Shown here: one piece after another, positions 1-8,786 of the stretch | Position numbering within the stretch: the first letter of the stretch is position 1 | Layout of the letters: the number at the start of each line of letters is the position of its first letter | From: Anaeropeptidivorans aminofermentans | GTDB taxonomy: Bacteria; Bacillota; Clostridia; Lachnospirales; UBA5962 | Assembly (NCBI RefSeq): GCF_940670685.1 | Contig: NZ_OW711693.1 | Span: 1,674,001-1,738,000 of the forward strand | Direction: 5' to 3' | DNA length: 64,000 bases | The notes under the pieces: model-generated | The model's database searches: none | Told to the model about the DNA's origin: nothing | What the model saw: only the letters and a program-made list of their open reading frames with translations | Position numbers and translations under genes: made by a program

Positions 1-181
1 GATGATCGGCGGTATGCGTAATATGGACGGCTGTCTTCCGGCGGCCCTTTTGGTAGGCCTTGTAAATGCTTTTGGGGCAATCGTTCTTCCCCAGTATTAC
101 AATTTGCTCCCTGCCGCATTGATGGTTATTTGTATGTTTATTAAACCAAACGGTATATTCACTAAGAAAGGGGCGGCATAA
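1..181 (+). CDS. livH: Liv-type ABC transporter permease, C-terminal fragment (LivH-like)
   Basis: The reading frame is open from the window edge and ends at TAA 179-181, leaving about 59 residues of a hydrophobic protein ending in a short basic tail (IFTKKGAA). It lies immediately before livM with one base between them. In LivHMGF importers the first permease (LivH) precedes LivM, and the motif MIGGMRNMDG resembles the conserved LivH C-terminal glycine-rich loop. The rest of the gene, and probably the substrate-binding protein, lie upstream of the window. Identity rests mainly on position plus hydrophobicity. Confidence 0.75.
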   Translation, partial: MIGGMRNMDGCLPAALLVGLVNAFGAIVLPQYYNLLPAALMVICMFIKPNGIFTKKGAA

Positions 182-182
182 G

Positions 183-1163
183 GTGATCAGTCAATATAAA
201 AACATGTCCCAGACGAAACGTGATACTTTATTCGGTATTATTACCGTTTTAGCAATATTCATTGCTTCGCTTATGGCTTCCGACTCCGTTATGGACTTTT
301 TAAGCCGTATGGTAATTTTTATGCTTTTTGCATCCGCTGTAAACATAATACTGGGCTTTGGCGGCCTTAGACCTTTAGGCCAGGGTACTTATTTCGGCTT
401 TACCGCCTATGCTTATCTTTTTATGGTAGTGCGTATGCATATGCCTTTATTTACTGCCTTGATACTTGCCATTGTGCTGAATCTGCTCCTTGCGGCATTT
501 ATAGGAATACTTTGCTTAAGGTCAAATGATGACATGGCATTCGCATTTATGAATATGGGTATCAATACGCTCTTGTGGACTATGGTTCAAAAGCTTCAGA
601 TTGTAGGAAGCGATACAGGGATCACAGGAGCGGTTCGCTTACCCTTTGCCACAAGTACAAGAGCAAATTTTTATCTTTGCTTTATAGTTTCTGCAATATG
701 TATATTCCTAATTTATTTGTTTTTTAAATCTCCTTTTGCCAAGGTCTTAAAGGGAAGCCGCGAGAACCTTGAAAGGCTTACCTTCCTTGGCATAAACACA
801 AGAAATGTACGTTTAATCGCTTATATTGTTTCCTCTTTCTTCTGCGGAATTGCCGGGCTTCTTTACGCCATGAGAAACATGGGGGCCTTCCCGACCATGA
901 TTTCTTCAAATACCTCTCTTGACGGCCTTATTATGTGTCTGATAGGCGGTATGTACAGCTTCTTCGGCCCAATCGTAGGCGCGGCTATTATAACGATTAT
1001 CAATGTACAGCTTCCGATTATAACAAATTATTACCAGGCTATAGCCGGCGTAATTATTGTGCTTTGCGTGCTTTTCCTCCAAGGCGGCTTAATTAGAGAT
1101 AAATCCACTCTTGAACTGGAAAAAGGCAAGAAAGAAATCAAGAAAAAGGGAGGCGCAAAATAA
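183..1163 (+). CDS. livM: Liv-type ABC transporter permease (LivM-like)
   Basis: A 326-residue polytopic membrane protein of the LivM family, the second inner-membrane permease of branched-chain amino acid type ABC importers. Several hydrophobic segments are visible. The family EAA-like region includes LTFLGINTRNVRLIAYIVSS, followed by the glycine-rich GLIMCLIGGMYSFFGPIVGA. The start is GTG at 183, served by the GAAAGGGG stretch around 166; the ATG at residue 8 is an alternative. The stop overlaps livG in a TAATG junction, so translation is probably coupled. Although the family is named for amino acids, the sugar-catabolic genes downstream raise the possibility that this importer carries a sugar or sugar acid; that is inference. 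Confidence 0.88.
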   Translation: MISQYKNMSQTKRDTLFGIITVLAIFIASLMASDSVMDFLSRMVIFMLFASAVNIILGFGGLRPLGQGTYFGFTAYAYLFMVVRMHMPLFTALILAIVLNLLLAAFIGILCLRSNDDMAFAFMNMGINTLLWTMVQKLQIVGSDTGITGAVRLPFATSTRANFYLCFIVSAICIFLIYLFFKSPFAKVLKGSRENLERLTFLGINTRNVRLIAYIVSSFFCGIAGLLYAMRNMGAFPTMISSNTSLDGLIMCLIGGMYSFFGPIVGAAIITIINVQLPIITNYYQAIAGVIIVLCVLFLQGGLIRDKSTLELEKGKKEIKKKGGAK

Positions 1164-1918
1164 TGGCAAATCCTATTTTAAAAGTTGAAGGCCTGAACAG
1201 ATATTTCGGCGCCCTTCACGCAACAAAGGATGTTTCTTTTGAAGTGCCGGAAGGCCAGATACGCTCTATCATAGGCCCTAACGGAGCAGGCAAAAGCACT
1301 TTGATGGACCTGATATGCAACAGAACTGCCCCGTCAAGCGGAAAGGTAATATTCAAAGACGAAGATATTACGGGGCTTGCGCCCCATAAAATTGTAAAAA
1401 AGGGCATGTGCAAATGCTTTCAGATTACCCAGATATTTCATAATCTTACGGTTTATGAAAATGTTCAGGTCTCCCGTATTAATATGAATAAAAAGGCCTT
1501 TAATTTCTTAAGTGTAAGAGATAATTATCTTAAAGATGAAATAGAGCATTATCTTTCTATCGTAGGCATACAGGATAAAATCAATGAAGTTGCAGGCTTT
1601 ATGTCCTACGGTGACCAGAGAAGGCTTGATATTGCCATAGCCCTTGCTATGGAACCAACCCTTCTTATCCTTGATGAGCCTGCCGCCGGTGTTGCAAGAG
1701 AAGAAGCCTATAAGCTTATGGACTTGATTCACAAACTTGGAAAAGAGCAGAAGATGACCATTATGTTCATAGAGCATGATATGGATATCGTATTTAACTA
1801 TGCTGAAAGTATTTCCGTTATGAGTAATGGCTCTATGATCGCAACCGGCACCCCTGCTGAAATAAAACAAAATGCCTTTGTACAGGAGGCTTATTTGGGA
1901 GGTGTTTCCGGTGAGTAG
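1163..1918 (+). CDS. livG: Liv-type ABC transporter ATP-binding protein (LivG-like)
   Basis: A 251-residue ABC ATPase. Visible motifs are Walker A GPNGAGKST (near residue 40), a Q-loop region QITQIFHN, Walker B LLILDEPAAG and the H-loop IEHDMD. The C-terminal extension (GTPAEIKQNAFVQEAYLG) is typical of LivG, which ends with an AYLG motif. The normal LSYG signature is read here as MSYGDQRR, common in LivG. It starts in the TAATG overlap with livM and ends inside the start of livF. It pairs with LivF to power the LivHM permease at the inner face of the membrane. Confidence 0.93.
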   Translation: MANPILKVEGLNRYFGALHATKDVSFEVPEGQIRSIIGPNGAGKSTLMDLICNRTAPSSGKVIFKDEDITGLAPHKIVKKGMCKCFQITQIFHNLTVYENVQVSRINMNKKAFNFLSVRDNYLKDEIEHYLSIVGIQDKINEVAGFMSYGDQRRLDIAIALAMEPTLLILDEPAAGVAREEAYKLMDLIHKLGKEQKMTIMFIEHDMDIVFNYAESISVMSNGSMIATGTPAEIKQNAFVQEAYLGGVSGE

Positions 1919-2630
1919 TGTTTTAAAGCTTGAAAAGGTAAATGCTTATTATGATAAAAGCCATATCCTCTTTGATTTAAGCCTTGAGGTAGAAGAGGGC
2001 GATTCCGTATGTATTTTAGGAAGAAACGGTGTTGGAAAGTCCACCACCATGAAAACCATCATGGGAATCATGAACCCTAAAAACCATAACAAAACAGAAG
2101 GGCAAATTCTTCTGAACGGAGAGAACATTGTAGGCCTTCAGCCTTATGCCATAGCGCAAAAAGGAATTGCTTACGTTCCTCAGGGCCGTCATATTTTTTC
2201 TAACCTTACAACAAAGGAAAACCTTTTGATTGCGAAGAAAAAAGGCATAGACGGCAGCGAATACTGGACATTGGAAAAAATATACGAACTCTTTCCGCGG
2301 CTTAAAGAGCGTGAAACATCTATGGGGGGCCGGCTTTCAGGCGGAGAGCAGCAGATGCTCGCCGTTGCAAGAGGCCTTATGCAAAATCCTAAAATCATGC
2401 TTCTTGATGAAATTACGGAAGGCCTTGCACCTATTATTGTAAAACAGCTGGGAGAAATTGTAAAAGAGCTTACGGGTCTTGGCGTTACTATTTTACTTGC
2501 AGAACAAAGTGTTAATTTTGCAATAGACGTTTCCAGAAAATGCTATATTCTGGAGAAAGGCGAGGTTGTTTATGAATCTGCAACCGCGGACCTTTCAAAA
2601 GAGACCATCAATAAATATCTTGGAACATAA
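1911..2630 (+). CDS. livF: Liv-type ABC transporter ATP-binding protein (LivF-like)
   Basis: About 239 residues. Walker A GRNGVGKSTT, signature LSGGEQQMLAVARGL, Walker B IMLLDEITEGLAP and switch region AEQSVNFA are all visible; the EITEGLAP form of Walker B is characteristic of LivF. A longer frame is open from 1872, but GTG at 1911 is preferred because GGGAGGTG (1898-1905) sits at the right distance and it overlaps the livG stop by a few bases, matching the coupling seen elsewhere in this operon. It is the last transporter gene; the next gene begins 24 bases later. Confidence 0.92.
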   Translation: MSSVLKLEKVNAYYDKSHILFDLSLEVEEGDSVCILGRNGVGKSTTMKTIMGIMNPKNHNKTEGQILLNGENIVGLQPYAIAQKGIAYVPQGRHIFSNLTTKENLLIAKKKGIDGSEYWTLEKIYELFPRLKERETSMGGRLSGGEQQMLAVARGLMQNPKIMLLDEITEGLAPIIVKQLGEIVKELTGLGVTILLAEQSVNFAIDVSRKCYILEKGEVVYESATADLSKETINKYLGT

Positions 2631-2654
2631 AAACTTGAAAGGATGAATCTGGAA

Positions 2655-3638
2655 ATGAGAAAAATTGTGTCTTTTTTTGGAGATAGGACGGAAATATTTA
2701 ATATGCTTAACGACCGGGCGGAAAAATACGCCGAGTCTTTGGGGTTTGAATATAAATGGGCTCCGCAGCTTCCCTTTAATAAGGAGAACGTGATTGAGGA
2801 GCTTAAAAATGCGGATGCCGGAATCATCGACATCGAGCCTTATAATGATGAAATATTCAGCCAAGTAAAGGACAGCTCAAAGCTTCTTGTTCGTTTCGGT
2901 GTAGGCTTTGACAAGGTAGACCTTAAAGCAGCGAGCAAAAACGGCATTGCCGTGGCAAGAACAACCGCCGCTAACACCAGCGGCGTTGCCGAAATGGCCC
3001 TGACATTAATATTAAGCGCAAAAAGAATGATTAACCAAAATCAGGACTGCGTTAAAACAGGAAATTGGGTTAAAAATGTAGGCAACGAGCTTATAGGGGC
3101 TACAGTGGGTATTTTGGGCTTTGGAAACATCGGCAGAAAGCTTGCTGAATTATTAAGGGGATTTGACTGTACAATCCTTGTATACGATCCGTTCCCTAAT
3201 AAAGAAGCTATTGAGAAAGCCGGCGCAAAGCTTGTTACTCTTGAAGAAATCTTCAAATTATCTGACGCTATCAGTGTACACGTTCCCTATATGGAAGAAA
3301 CCCATAATATTGTAAACGCAGAAAGGCTTGCCTTGATGAAAGAAACTGCTGTTATCGTAAATACGGCAAGAGGCCACCTTATCGATGAGGACGCTCTTTA
3401 TGAAGCCTTACTACATAAAAAGATTGCAGGGGCAGGATTAGATGTGTTTGCCGTTGAACCGCTTCCGTTAACATCACCGCTTTTGAAGCTTGATAATATT
3501 GTACTTACGCCTCATGTATCCAGCCAGACAGTAGAGTCTCTTTGGAATATCTATAAAATGGCAATCGATATCTGTGCTGATTTTTATGCAGGAAAGGGTT
3601 CCCCGCATATACTCAATCAGGACTATAACGAAGCATAG
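2655..3638 (+). CDS. D-isomer-specific 2-hydroxyacid dehydrogenase
   Basis: A 327-residue NAD(P)-dependent 2-hydroxyacid dehydrogenase resembling phosphoglycerate dehydrogenase without the C-terminal ACT domain. The Rossmann motif is GILGFGNIGRKLAE. The family catalytic triad is present: Arg in NTARGHLIDEDAL, Glu in the FAVEPLP region and His in LTPHVSS. ATG 2655 is chosen over ATG 2643 because AGGATG (2640-2645) sits about nine bases upstream of it, whereas 2643 has no room for a ribosome binding site. It follows livF by 24 bases and is probably co-transcribed. The substrate is unknown; with L-xylulose genes downstream, a keto or hydroxy sugar acid is a reasonable guess. Confidence 0.85.
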   Translation: MRKIVSFFGDRTEIFNMLNDRAEKYAESLGFEYKWAPQLPFNKENVIEELKNADAGIIDIEPYNDEIFSQVKDSSKLLVRFGVGFDKVDLKAASKNGIAVARTTAANTSGVAEMALTLILSAKRMINQNQDCVKTGNWVKNVGNELIGATVGILGFGNIGRKLAELLRGFDCTILVYDPFPNKEAIEKAGAKLVTLEEIFKLSDAISVHVPYMEETHNIVNAERLALMKETAVIVNTARGHLIDEDALYEALLHKKIAGAGLDVFAVEPLPLTSPLLKLDNIVLTPHVSSQTVESLWNIYKMAIDICADFYAGKGSPHILNQDYNEA

Positions 3639-3683
3639 TTATCAGACTTAAAAATAAGTTTGATGACTATAGGGGGATGCTCA

Positions 3684-3796
3684 CCGGAAAAAGATTCATA
3701 AGCGTGGGCTTATATCTTTTTCCGGGTTCGCTTAGGCAAAAACAAGCAAAATATAGCATAATCAGGCTTAAATATGATTTTTATTTAAGCCTGATT
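3684..3796 (+). terminator. Two stem-loops ending the liv-dehydrogenase unit
   Basis: Two stems follow the dehydrogenase. The first pairs 3684-3695 with 3714-3725 (CCGGAAAAAGAT and its complement), with an inner ATAAGC/GCTTAT stem. The second is a perfect 14-bp stem, 3760-3773 with 3783-3796. Neither has a long T tract, so termination efficiency is uncertain. A leader RNA for lyxK is the alternative reading. Confidence 0.5.
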
Positions 3797-3904
3797 TAAT
3801 ATACTTGCATAAATATGAAATAGCAGCACGGTCAATTTGATTTTCTTCTTATTTACGAGTCATAAAAGCAAATTGACTGTATCGCCATAAGAAAGGAGTT
3901 ACAG

Positions 3905-5416
3905 ATGAAAAAATATGCTATTGGCGTCGATAACGGCGGTACTGTATCTAAAGCGGCCGTTTTTGACATGGAAGGCAATGAAATAGCTGTAGTTTCAAGA
4001 CAAACTCCGTTAATAACTTCAAGGCCGGGTTATAACGAAAGGGATATGGAGGAGCTTTGGCTGAATAATTGCATCTGTATAAAGGAAGCAATAAAAAAAT
4101 CAAAGATTCCGCCTTCGGATATTATAGGCCTTTCCGTATGCGGCCATGGAAAAGGGCTGTATTTATGGGGAAAGGACGAAAGGCCTGCCTATAAGGGCAT
4201 CGTTTCAACAGATAACAGAGCATGGCAATATCCCAAAAAATGGACCTCGGACGGCACTCTGGAAAAAATATATCCTAAGATATGCCAGAAGCTTATTCCA
4301 AGCCAGCAGGCGGCGCTTCTTGCGTGGTTTAAGGATAACGAAAGAGATGTTTATCACAATATAAAATGGGTGTTTTCCGTAAAGGACTATATACGCTTTC
4401 GTCTTACGGGTGAGGCCTACTGTGAAGCTACGGATATATCCGGCTCCGGCCTTATGAATGTAAAGAATGCCTGCTTTGATAAAGATATTCTTGAAAATCT
4501 GGGGATAGAAGAAATCTATGATAAGCTTGCCCCTATAAAATATTCCTATGAAAACTGCGGGAAAATTACAAGGGAAGCCGCTGAACTTACAGGGCTTCTT
4601 GAAGGAACTCCCGTATTGGGCGGTATGTTTGATATTGATGCCTGTGCTATTGCCATGGCTGTTACGGAGCCTGAACAATTATGTACCATAACAGGCACCT
4701 GGAGCATCAATGAGTTCATTTCTCCTGAGCCTATTACAGGAACAGCGATTTCTATGAATTCTCTGTATGCCATTCCGGGATATTATCTTTTAGAGGAATG
4801 CAGCCCCACCAGTGCAGGAAATATGGATTGGTTCATCAATAATTTTATGGAAAATGAAAAAATCCCCCCGGGAAAAGATTTATATACTTATATTAACGAG
4901 CTGGTTTCTTCTGTAAAGCCTGAAGAATGCGACGTATATTATCTGCCCTTTCTTTATGGGTCCAACAGGCACTCTCTTGCCAAAGGCTCCTTTATCGGTC
5001 TTACGACTTATCATACGAAGGCCCATATGTTAAGGGCTATTTATGAGGGTGTGGCATTTTCCCATAAATATCATATAGAAAAGCTATTATCGGCAAGGAA
5101 GCCCCCGGAATCGATTCGCATGGCGGGCGGCGCTGTAAACTCCGAAGTTTGGGTAAAAATTTTTGCAGATGTTCTTGGCTATCCTATAGAGACTGTTACA
5201 GGGGTGAAAGAGCTTGGCGCTTTAGGCTGTGCAATGGCTACCGCCGTTGGCGCAGGAGTTTATAAAGACTATAAGGAAGCGGCAGAAAACATGGTTTGCG
5301 TAAATAACCCTGTTCTGCCGGATAAGATAAACAGTGAAATATATGAAAAGAAATATAAAAAATATACGGCTATTACAGACGCCCTTGAATCTCTATGGGA
5401 TAGTTTTACAATATAG
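3905..5416 (+). CDS. lyxK: FGGY carbohydrate kinase, L-xylulose kinase (LyxK-like)
   Basis: A 503-residue FGGY-family sugar kinase. The N-terminal phosphate-binding motif GVDNGGTVSKAAVFD, the second-domain GGMFDIDACA and the C-terminal adenosine motif MAGGAVNSEVWVKIFADVLG are visible. The pattern ERDMEELW followed by GHGKGLYLW, and the overall layout, resemble Escherichia coli LyxK more than xylulokinase or ribulokinase as I recall those sequences. It would phosphorylate L-xylulose to L-xylulose 5-phosphate in the cytoplasm. The following genes encode the two epimerases that complete conversion to D-xylulose 5-phosphate, which supports the call. The ribosome site GAAAGGAG precedes ATG 3905. 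Confidence in the family is very high, in the substrate good. Confidence 0.88.
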   Translation: MKKYAIGVDNGGTVSKAAVFDMEGNEIAVVSRQTPLITSRPGYNERDMEELWLNNCICIKEAIKKSKIPPSDIIGLSVCGHGKGLYLWGKDERPAYKGIVSTDNRAWQYPKKWTSDGTLEKIYPKICQKLIPSQQAALLAWFKDNERDVYHNIKWVFSVKDYIRFRLTGEAYCEATDISGSGLMNVKNACFDKDILENLGIEEIYDKLAPIKYSYENCGKITREAAELTGLLEGTPVLGGMFDIDACAIAMAVTEPEQLCTITGTWSINEFISPEPITGTAISMNSLYAIPGYYLLEECSPTSAGNMDWFINNFMENEKIPPGKDLYTYINELVSSVKPEECDVYYLPFLYGSNRHSLAKGSFIGLTTYHTKAHMLRAIYEGVAFSHKYHIEKLLSARKPPESIRMAGGAVNSEVWVKIFADVLGYPIETVTGVKELGALGCAMATAVGAGVYKDYKEAAENMVCVNNPVLPDKINSEIYEKKYKKYTAITDALESLWDSFTI

Positions 5417-5579
5417 TTTTTTACGGATAAAAAAGTTTGTTACAGTGGTTTTCGCTTCAAATAACAGTAAGACAGTTTCATTTTATCTGATTTAAGGATT
5501 GACAAAACCACAGCTTACTTGCTGTTTAAAATGAAATTGCCTATACAGCAGAGAAATCCCTATTAAAAGGAGGAAAATT

Positions 5580-6269
5580 ATGTTAGAAGAGCTTAAACAA
5601 ATCGTGTTTAAGGCAAACCTTGAGTTGCCTAAATACGGACTTATAACCTTTACATGGGGCAATGTTTCCGGAATAGACAGAGAAAAGGGACTTGTAGTAA
5701 TCAAGCCTTCCGGCGTTGAGTATGATGAGATGAAAGCAGAAGATATGGTCGTTGTAGACCTGAACGGAAACAAAGTAGAAGGGGATTTAAAGCCGTCTTC
5801 CGATACCCCTACCCATATAGAGCTTTATAAGGCATTTCCCAATATCGGAGGCGTAGTTCATACTCATAGCAGATGGGCTACAACATTTGCCCAGTCCGGC
5901 ATGGGCATTCCCCCTTATGGAACGACCCACGGGGATTATTTTTACGGTGAAATTCCATGTACCAGGAGAATGACCGCTGAAGAAATAAAAGGGGAATATG
6001 AAAAGGAAACGGGTACCGTTATTATAGAACGCTTTAAAGATATAAACCCAGACCATATGCCTGCTGTTTTAGTGCATAGCCACGGCCCTTTTACATGGGG
6101 AAAAGACCCTATGAATGCGGTGCATAATTCTATAGTTTTAGAAGAGCTTGCTATGATGGCATGGCACTGCAAATCCCTTTCGGGCAATACCATAGAGCCT
6201 ATGCAGTCTGCTCTTTTAGATAAGCATTATCTTCGTAAGCACGGGGCAAATGCTTATTATGGACAGTAA
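5580..6269 (+). CDS. araD: L-ribulose-5-phosphate 4-epimerase (class II aldolase fold)
   Basis: A 229-residue member of the AraD/UlaF/SgbE group. Visible landmarks are the substrate-binding GNVSGID and SSDTPTH, the zinc-binding pair HTH in [13 protein letters not shown] plus a later His in [10 protein letters not shown], and the conserved acid after [12 protein letters not shown]. The length matches the family. It interconverts L-ribulose 5-phosphate and D-xylulose 5-phosphate. Paired with a LyxK-like kinase and a UlaE-like 3-epimerase it fits the ulaF/sgbE role as well as araD. AAAGGAGG lies just before ATG 5580. No arabinose isomerase or ribulokinase is seen nearby, so arabinose use is less likely. 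Confidence 0.92.
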   Translation: MLEELKQIVFKANLELPKYGLITFTWGNVSGIDREKGLVVIKPSGVEYDEMKAEDMVVVDLNGNKVEGDLKPSSDTPTHIELYKAFPNIGGVVHTHSRWATTFAQSGMGIPPYGTTHGDYFYGEIPCTRRMTAEEIKGEYEKETGTVIIERFKDINPDHMPAVLVHSHGPFTWGKDPMNAVHNSIVLEELAMMAWHCKSLSGNTIEPMQSALLDKHYLRKHGANAYYGQ

Positions 6270-6304
6270 GGCCATAAGAAACACCAATGAAAGGAGATGA
6301 ACCA

Positions 6305-7327
6305 ATGAAATTCGAAAAAAATCATTTATGTGACCTTAACTATTGCTATGCCGTATCTCCGCTTACAGTAGACGGAAAGGATAAATACGTTTTAGCTACT
6401 GATGATACAGGCCCATGCTATTTAATTGATGCAGAGACCTACGAGATTGAAACTGTATGGGAAGAGCCCGGCGGGACCATGTCTATTGTACCCCTTCCGG
6501 GAAAGAACGGAGAGTTTCTTGCTTCTCAGCAGTTTCTTCCCGGATTTACAGCATTGAAAGCAAGAATTGTAAGATGCTCTAAAAAGGAAGGCAAATGGCA
6601 GGTAGCGCCTTGGATTGATTTGCCTTATGTACACCGCTTTGATATCCTTGAGAGAAACGGCGTATATTATTTCCTCGGCTGTATTCTTACAACCACGGAT
6701 AAGCCTCAGACAGACTGGAACTTTCCGGGAAAGCTTGTGGTTGCGGAATTAAACAGCAATTTCGACCCGCCGAGGGAGTTTAAAACAATCTCCACAGGAA
6801 TGACGAAAAACCACGGTTACTGCCGTATTGAAAGAGAAGGCTATCCTGAGGCCTATATTGCCTGTGAGGAAGGTGTTTTTCAGGTGATACCGCCGGAGAA
6901 TAAAGACAGTCAGTGGACAGTGAATAAAATCCTTGACAAACCGGCTTCAGACGTAGCTTTAGTGGATATAGACGGAGACGGCATAGAAGAGCTTGCCGCC
7001 ATAGAGCCATTTCATGGTACAGATTTTGTCGTTTACCATAAAGATGGAGAGGAATATAAAGAAATATACAGGTATCCTGAAAAAATGGATTTCCTTCATG
7101 TTATATGGGGAGGCTGTCTTAAAGGAGAGCCTGTGTTTTTAGGCGGGTGCAGGGCCATTAATAAAGAATTTTTTGTATTAAGATATAAAGACGGAGAAAT
7201 AAAAGCTGAAATTATTGAAGAAGGCCATGGCCCAAGCAATGTAGCTATCATAAAAAGAGACGGAAAAGAGCTTATCCTTACTGCCAACAGGGAAAGCAAC
7301 GAAGGTGCTTTATTTACTGTGTTATAG
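6305..7327 (+). CDS. Uncharacterised beta-propeller-like protein
   Basis: About 340 residues with no signal peptide or membrane segment, so probably cytoplasmic. The sequence is rich in short beta-strand-like stretches and contains an FG-GAP/VCBS-like repeat, VALVDIDGDGIEELAAIEPF, around residue 220; the tail ends HGPSNVAIIKRDGKEL. ATG 6305 is preferred over ATG 6287 because AAAGGAG lies directly upstream of it and overlaps the earlier candidate. It is embedded between the 4-epimerase and the 3-epimerase, with gaps of 35 and 56 bases. A mutarotase, lactonase or regulatory role in the same pathway is possible but only guessed from location. I do not recognise a named family. Confidence 0.75.
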   Translation: MKFEKNHLCDLNYCYAVSPLTVDGKDKYVLATDDTGPCYLIDAETYEIETVWEEPGGTMSIVPLPGKNGEFLASQQFLPGFTALKARIVRCSKKEGKWQVAPWIDLPYVHRFDILERNGVYYFLGCILTTTDKPQTDWNFPGKLVVAELNSNFDPPREFKTISTGMTKNHGYCRIEREGYPEAYIACEEGVFQVIPPENKDSQWTVNKILDKPASDVALVDIDGDGIEELAAIEPFHGTDFVVYHKDGEEYKEIYRYPEKMDFLHVIWGGCLKGEPVFLGGCRAINKEFFVLRYKDGEIKAEIIEEGHGPSNVAIIKRDGKELILTANRESNEGALFTVL

Positions 7328-7383
7328 ATATAATGACGATAAAAATTAGCAAATAAATTAATAAGGCAGAAAGGAGCGCGAAA

Positions 7384-8244
7384 ATGGAATCATACCTTTT
7401 GGGGCTTTATGAAAAAAGCATGCCCAATAGCTTAACCATAAGGGAAAAGCTGGAGGCTGCTAAAAAAGCAGGTTTTGACTATATGGAGCTTTCCATAGAT
7501 GAAACTGATGAAAAGCTTTCAAGGCTCGAATGGAAAGATGAAGAAATATTTAAGCTTTTAACGGATATATATGAAACAGGTATCCCTATTAAGTCCATCT
7601 GTTTAAGCGGCCACAGAAAATACCCTCTGGGGCATTTAGATAAAGAAATACAGAAAAAAAGCCTTAATATTATGGAAAAGGCGATTGCTCTTGCTGAAAA
7701 GCTAGGGGTAAGAATCATTCAAATAGCAGGCTATGATGTATATTATACGGAATCTACAGAGGAAACGAGGGCTATATTTGCTAAAAACCTGAAAGCTTCC
7801 GTTAAAATGGCGGCAAAGAAGGGCATAATCCTTGCTTTTGAAACCATGGAAACAGAATTTATCAATACTGTAGGTAAGGCCAATCAATGGGTAGTCCAAA
7901 TGGATTCTCCATATCTTCAAATATATCCCGATATTGGGAACATAACAAATGCCGCAAAGGTCTACGGTACAGACGTACTGAAGGATTTGAGAAGCGGAGC
8001 AGGCCATATCTGCGCCCTTCATCTGAAAGAAACCGTTCCTAATGTTTTTAGGGAAGTACCTTATGGCACAGGCCATGTAGATTTTCCTAATGCAATTGCA
8101 ACGGCTTATGAACTTGGGGTAAGGCTCTTTGTAGGGGAATTTTGGCATTTAGGAGAAGAAAATTGGCCGGAGGTGCTTAAAGATAATAATTTATTCCTCA
8201 GAGATAATATCAAAAAGGGAATGAAAATTATAAATTGCAATTAA
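7384..8244 (+). CDS. ulaE: L-ribulose/L-xylulose-5-phosphate 3-epimerase (UlaE-like)
   Basis: A 286-residue TIM-barrel sugar-phosphate epimerase. Very close resemblance to UlaE/SgbU is visible along its length: GLYEKSMP near the start, MELSIDETDEKLSRLEW, SICLSGHRKYPLG, IIQIAGYDVYYTES, YPDIGN and the metal-binding Glu/His/Glu pattern through ALHLKETVPNVFREVPYGTG. It converts L-xylulose 5-phosphate to L-ribulose 5-phosphate, linking the upstream kinase to the 4-epimerase. AGAAAGGAG precedes ATG 7384. The decarboxylase UlaD/SgbH that would join this to ascorbate or diketogulonate breakdown is not in the window, so free L-xylulose is the simplest substrate. Confidence 0.92.
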   Translation: MESYLLGLYEKSMPNSLTIREKLEAAKKAGFDYMELSIDETDEKLSRLEWKDEEIFKLLTDIYETGIPIKSICLSGHRKYPLGHLDKEIQKKSLNIMEKAIALAEKLGVRIIQIAGYDVYYTESTEETRAIFAKNLKASVKMAAKKGIILAFETMETEFINTVGKANQWVVQMDSPYLQIYPDIGNITNAAKVYGTDVLKDLRSGAGHICALHLKETVPNVFREVPYGTGHVDFPNAIATAYELGVRLFVGEFWHLGEENWPEVLKDNNLFLRDNIKKGMKIINCN

Positions 8245-8400
8245 ATATATCTATATAGTCAAGACATGTTTAAGCGAGTATACATCTATGATATCCTGTA
8301 ATTGGTAAAGTTAACTAAATGACTGGCTTCTTTACCTTGCATACCTCTTTAAAGCCCTGGCGGTGGCTTTGTAACTGCCACAAATAATAATCCTTTCTTA

Positions 8401-8427
8401 AAAGACAGCCACCAAGCTGTCTTTTTT
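8401..8427 (+). terminator. Rho-independent terminator of the L-xylulose operon
   Basis: AAAGACAGC (8401-8409) pairs with GCTGTCTTT (8416-8424) around a six-base loop and runs into a T tract ending at 8427. It lies about 160 bases after ulaE and just before the phage remnant. Confidence 0.8.
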
Positions 8428-8461
8428 GTATAAAAAACTATAAAGTTGAGGTGATGATTAT

Positions 8462-8768
8462 ATGAAGTTAAAAAACGAACGACACGAATGCTTTTGTTAC
8501 AAATATATAATAGACTTAAATGGTACGCAGGCGGCCATAAGAGCCGGATACTCCGAAAAAACTGCAAGGGTAACAGTCGCAAAATTACTAACAAAAGCTA
8601 ACATTCAAAACAGAATTTCAAAGTTACAAGGCCGATAGGTCAAAGCGAACTGGAATTACTCAAGACATGGTTTTAAAGGAGCTTGCGCATATTGCTTTTG
8701 ATGATATAGATAACTATCTTGAGTTTAAGACCGAAAAGTACCTATTAAAGTCTTGGATATGGTTTTAA
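8462..8768 (+). pseudogene. Phage terminase small subunit, frameshifted remnant
   Basis: An intact frame 8462-8638 encodes 58 residues with the XtmA/terminase small subunit N-terminal pattern (YIIDLNGTQAAIRAGYSEKT). Right after its stop a different frame, starting at 8640, continues the family pattern (KRTGITQDMVLKELAHIAFD, then DDIDNYLEFK) to a stop at 8766-8768. A further frame switch near 8730 would extend it again. The natural gene is roughly 150-220 residues, so this is a broken copy. The product would bind packaging sites on phage DNA; the remnant is unlikely to be functional. Confidence 0.75.
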
Positions 8769-8786
8769 CCGAATATAGGACGCTTA

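Noticed and set aside
3655-3800. Possible riboswitch in the leader of lyxK
   Set aside because: The stems are strong, but I could not fit any known class (fluoride, c-di-GMP, ZTP, glycine) to conserved bases. Kept as stem-loops only.
4205-4678. 157-codon minus frame within lyxK
   Set aside because: Antisense shadow of a well-supported kinase gene, with no ribosome site or family features.
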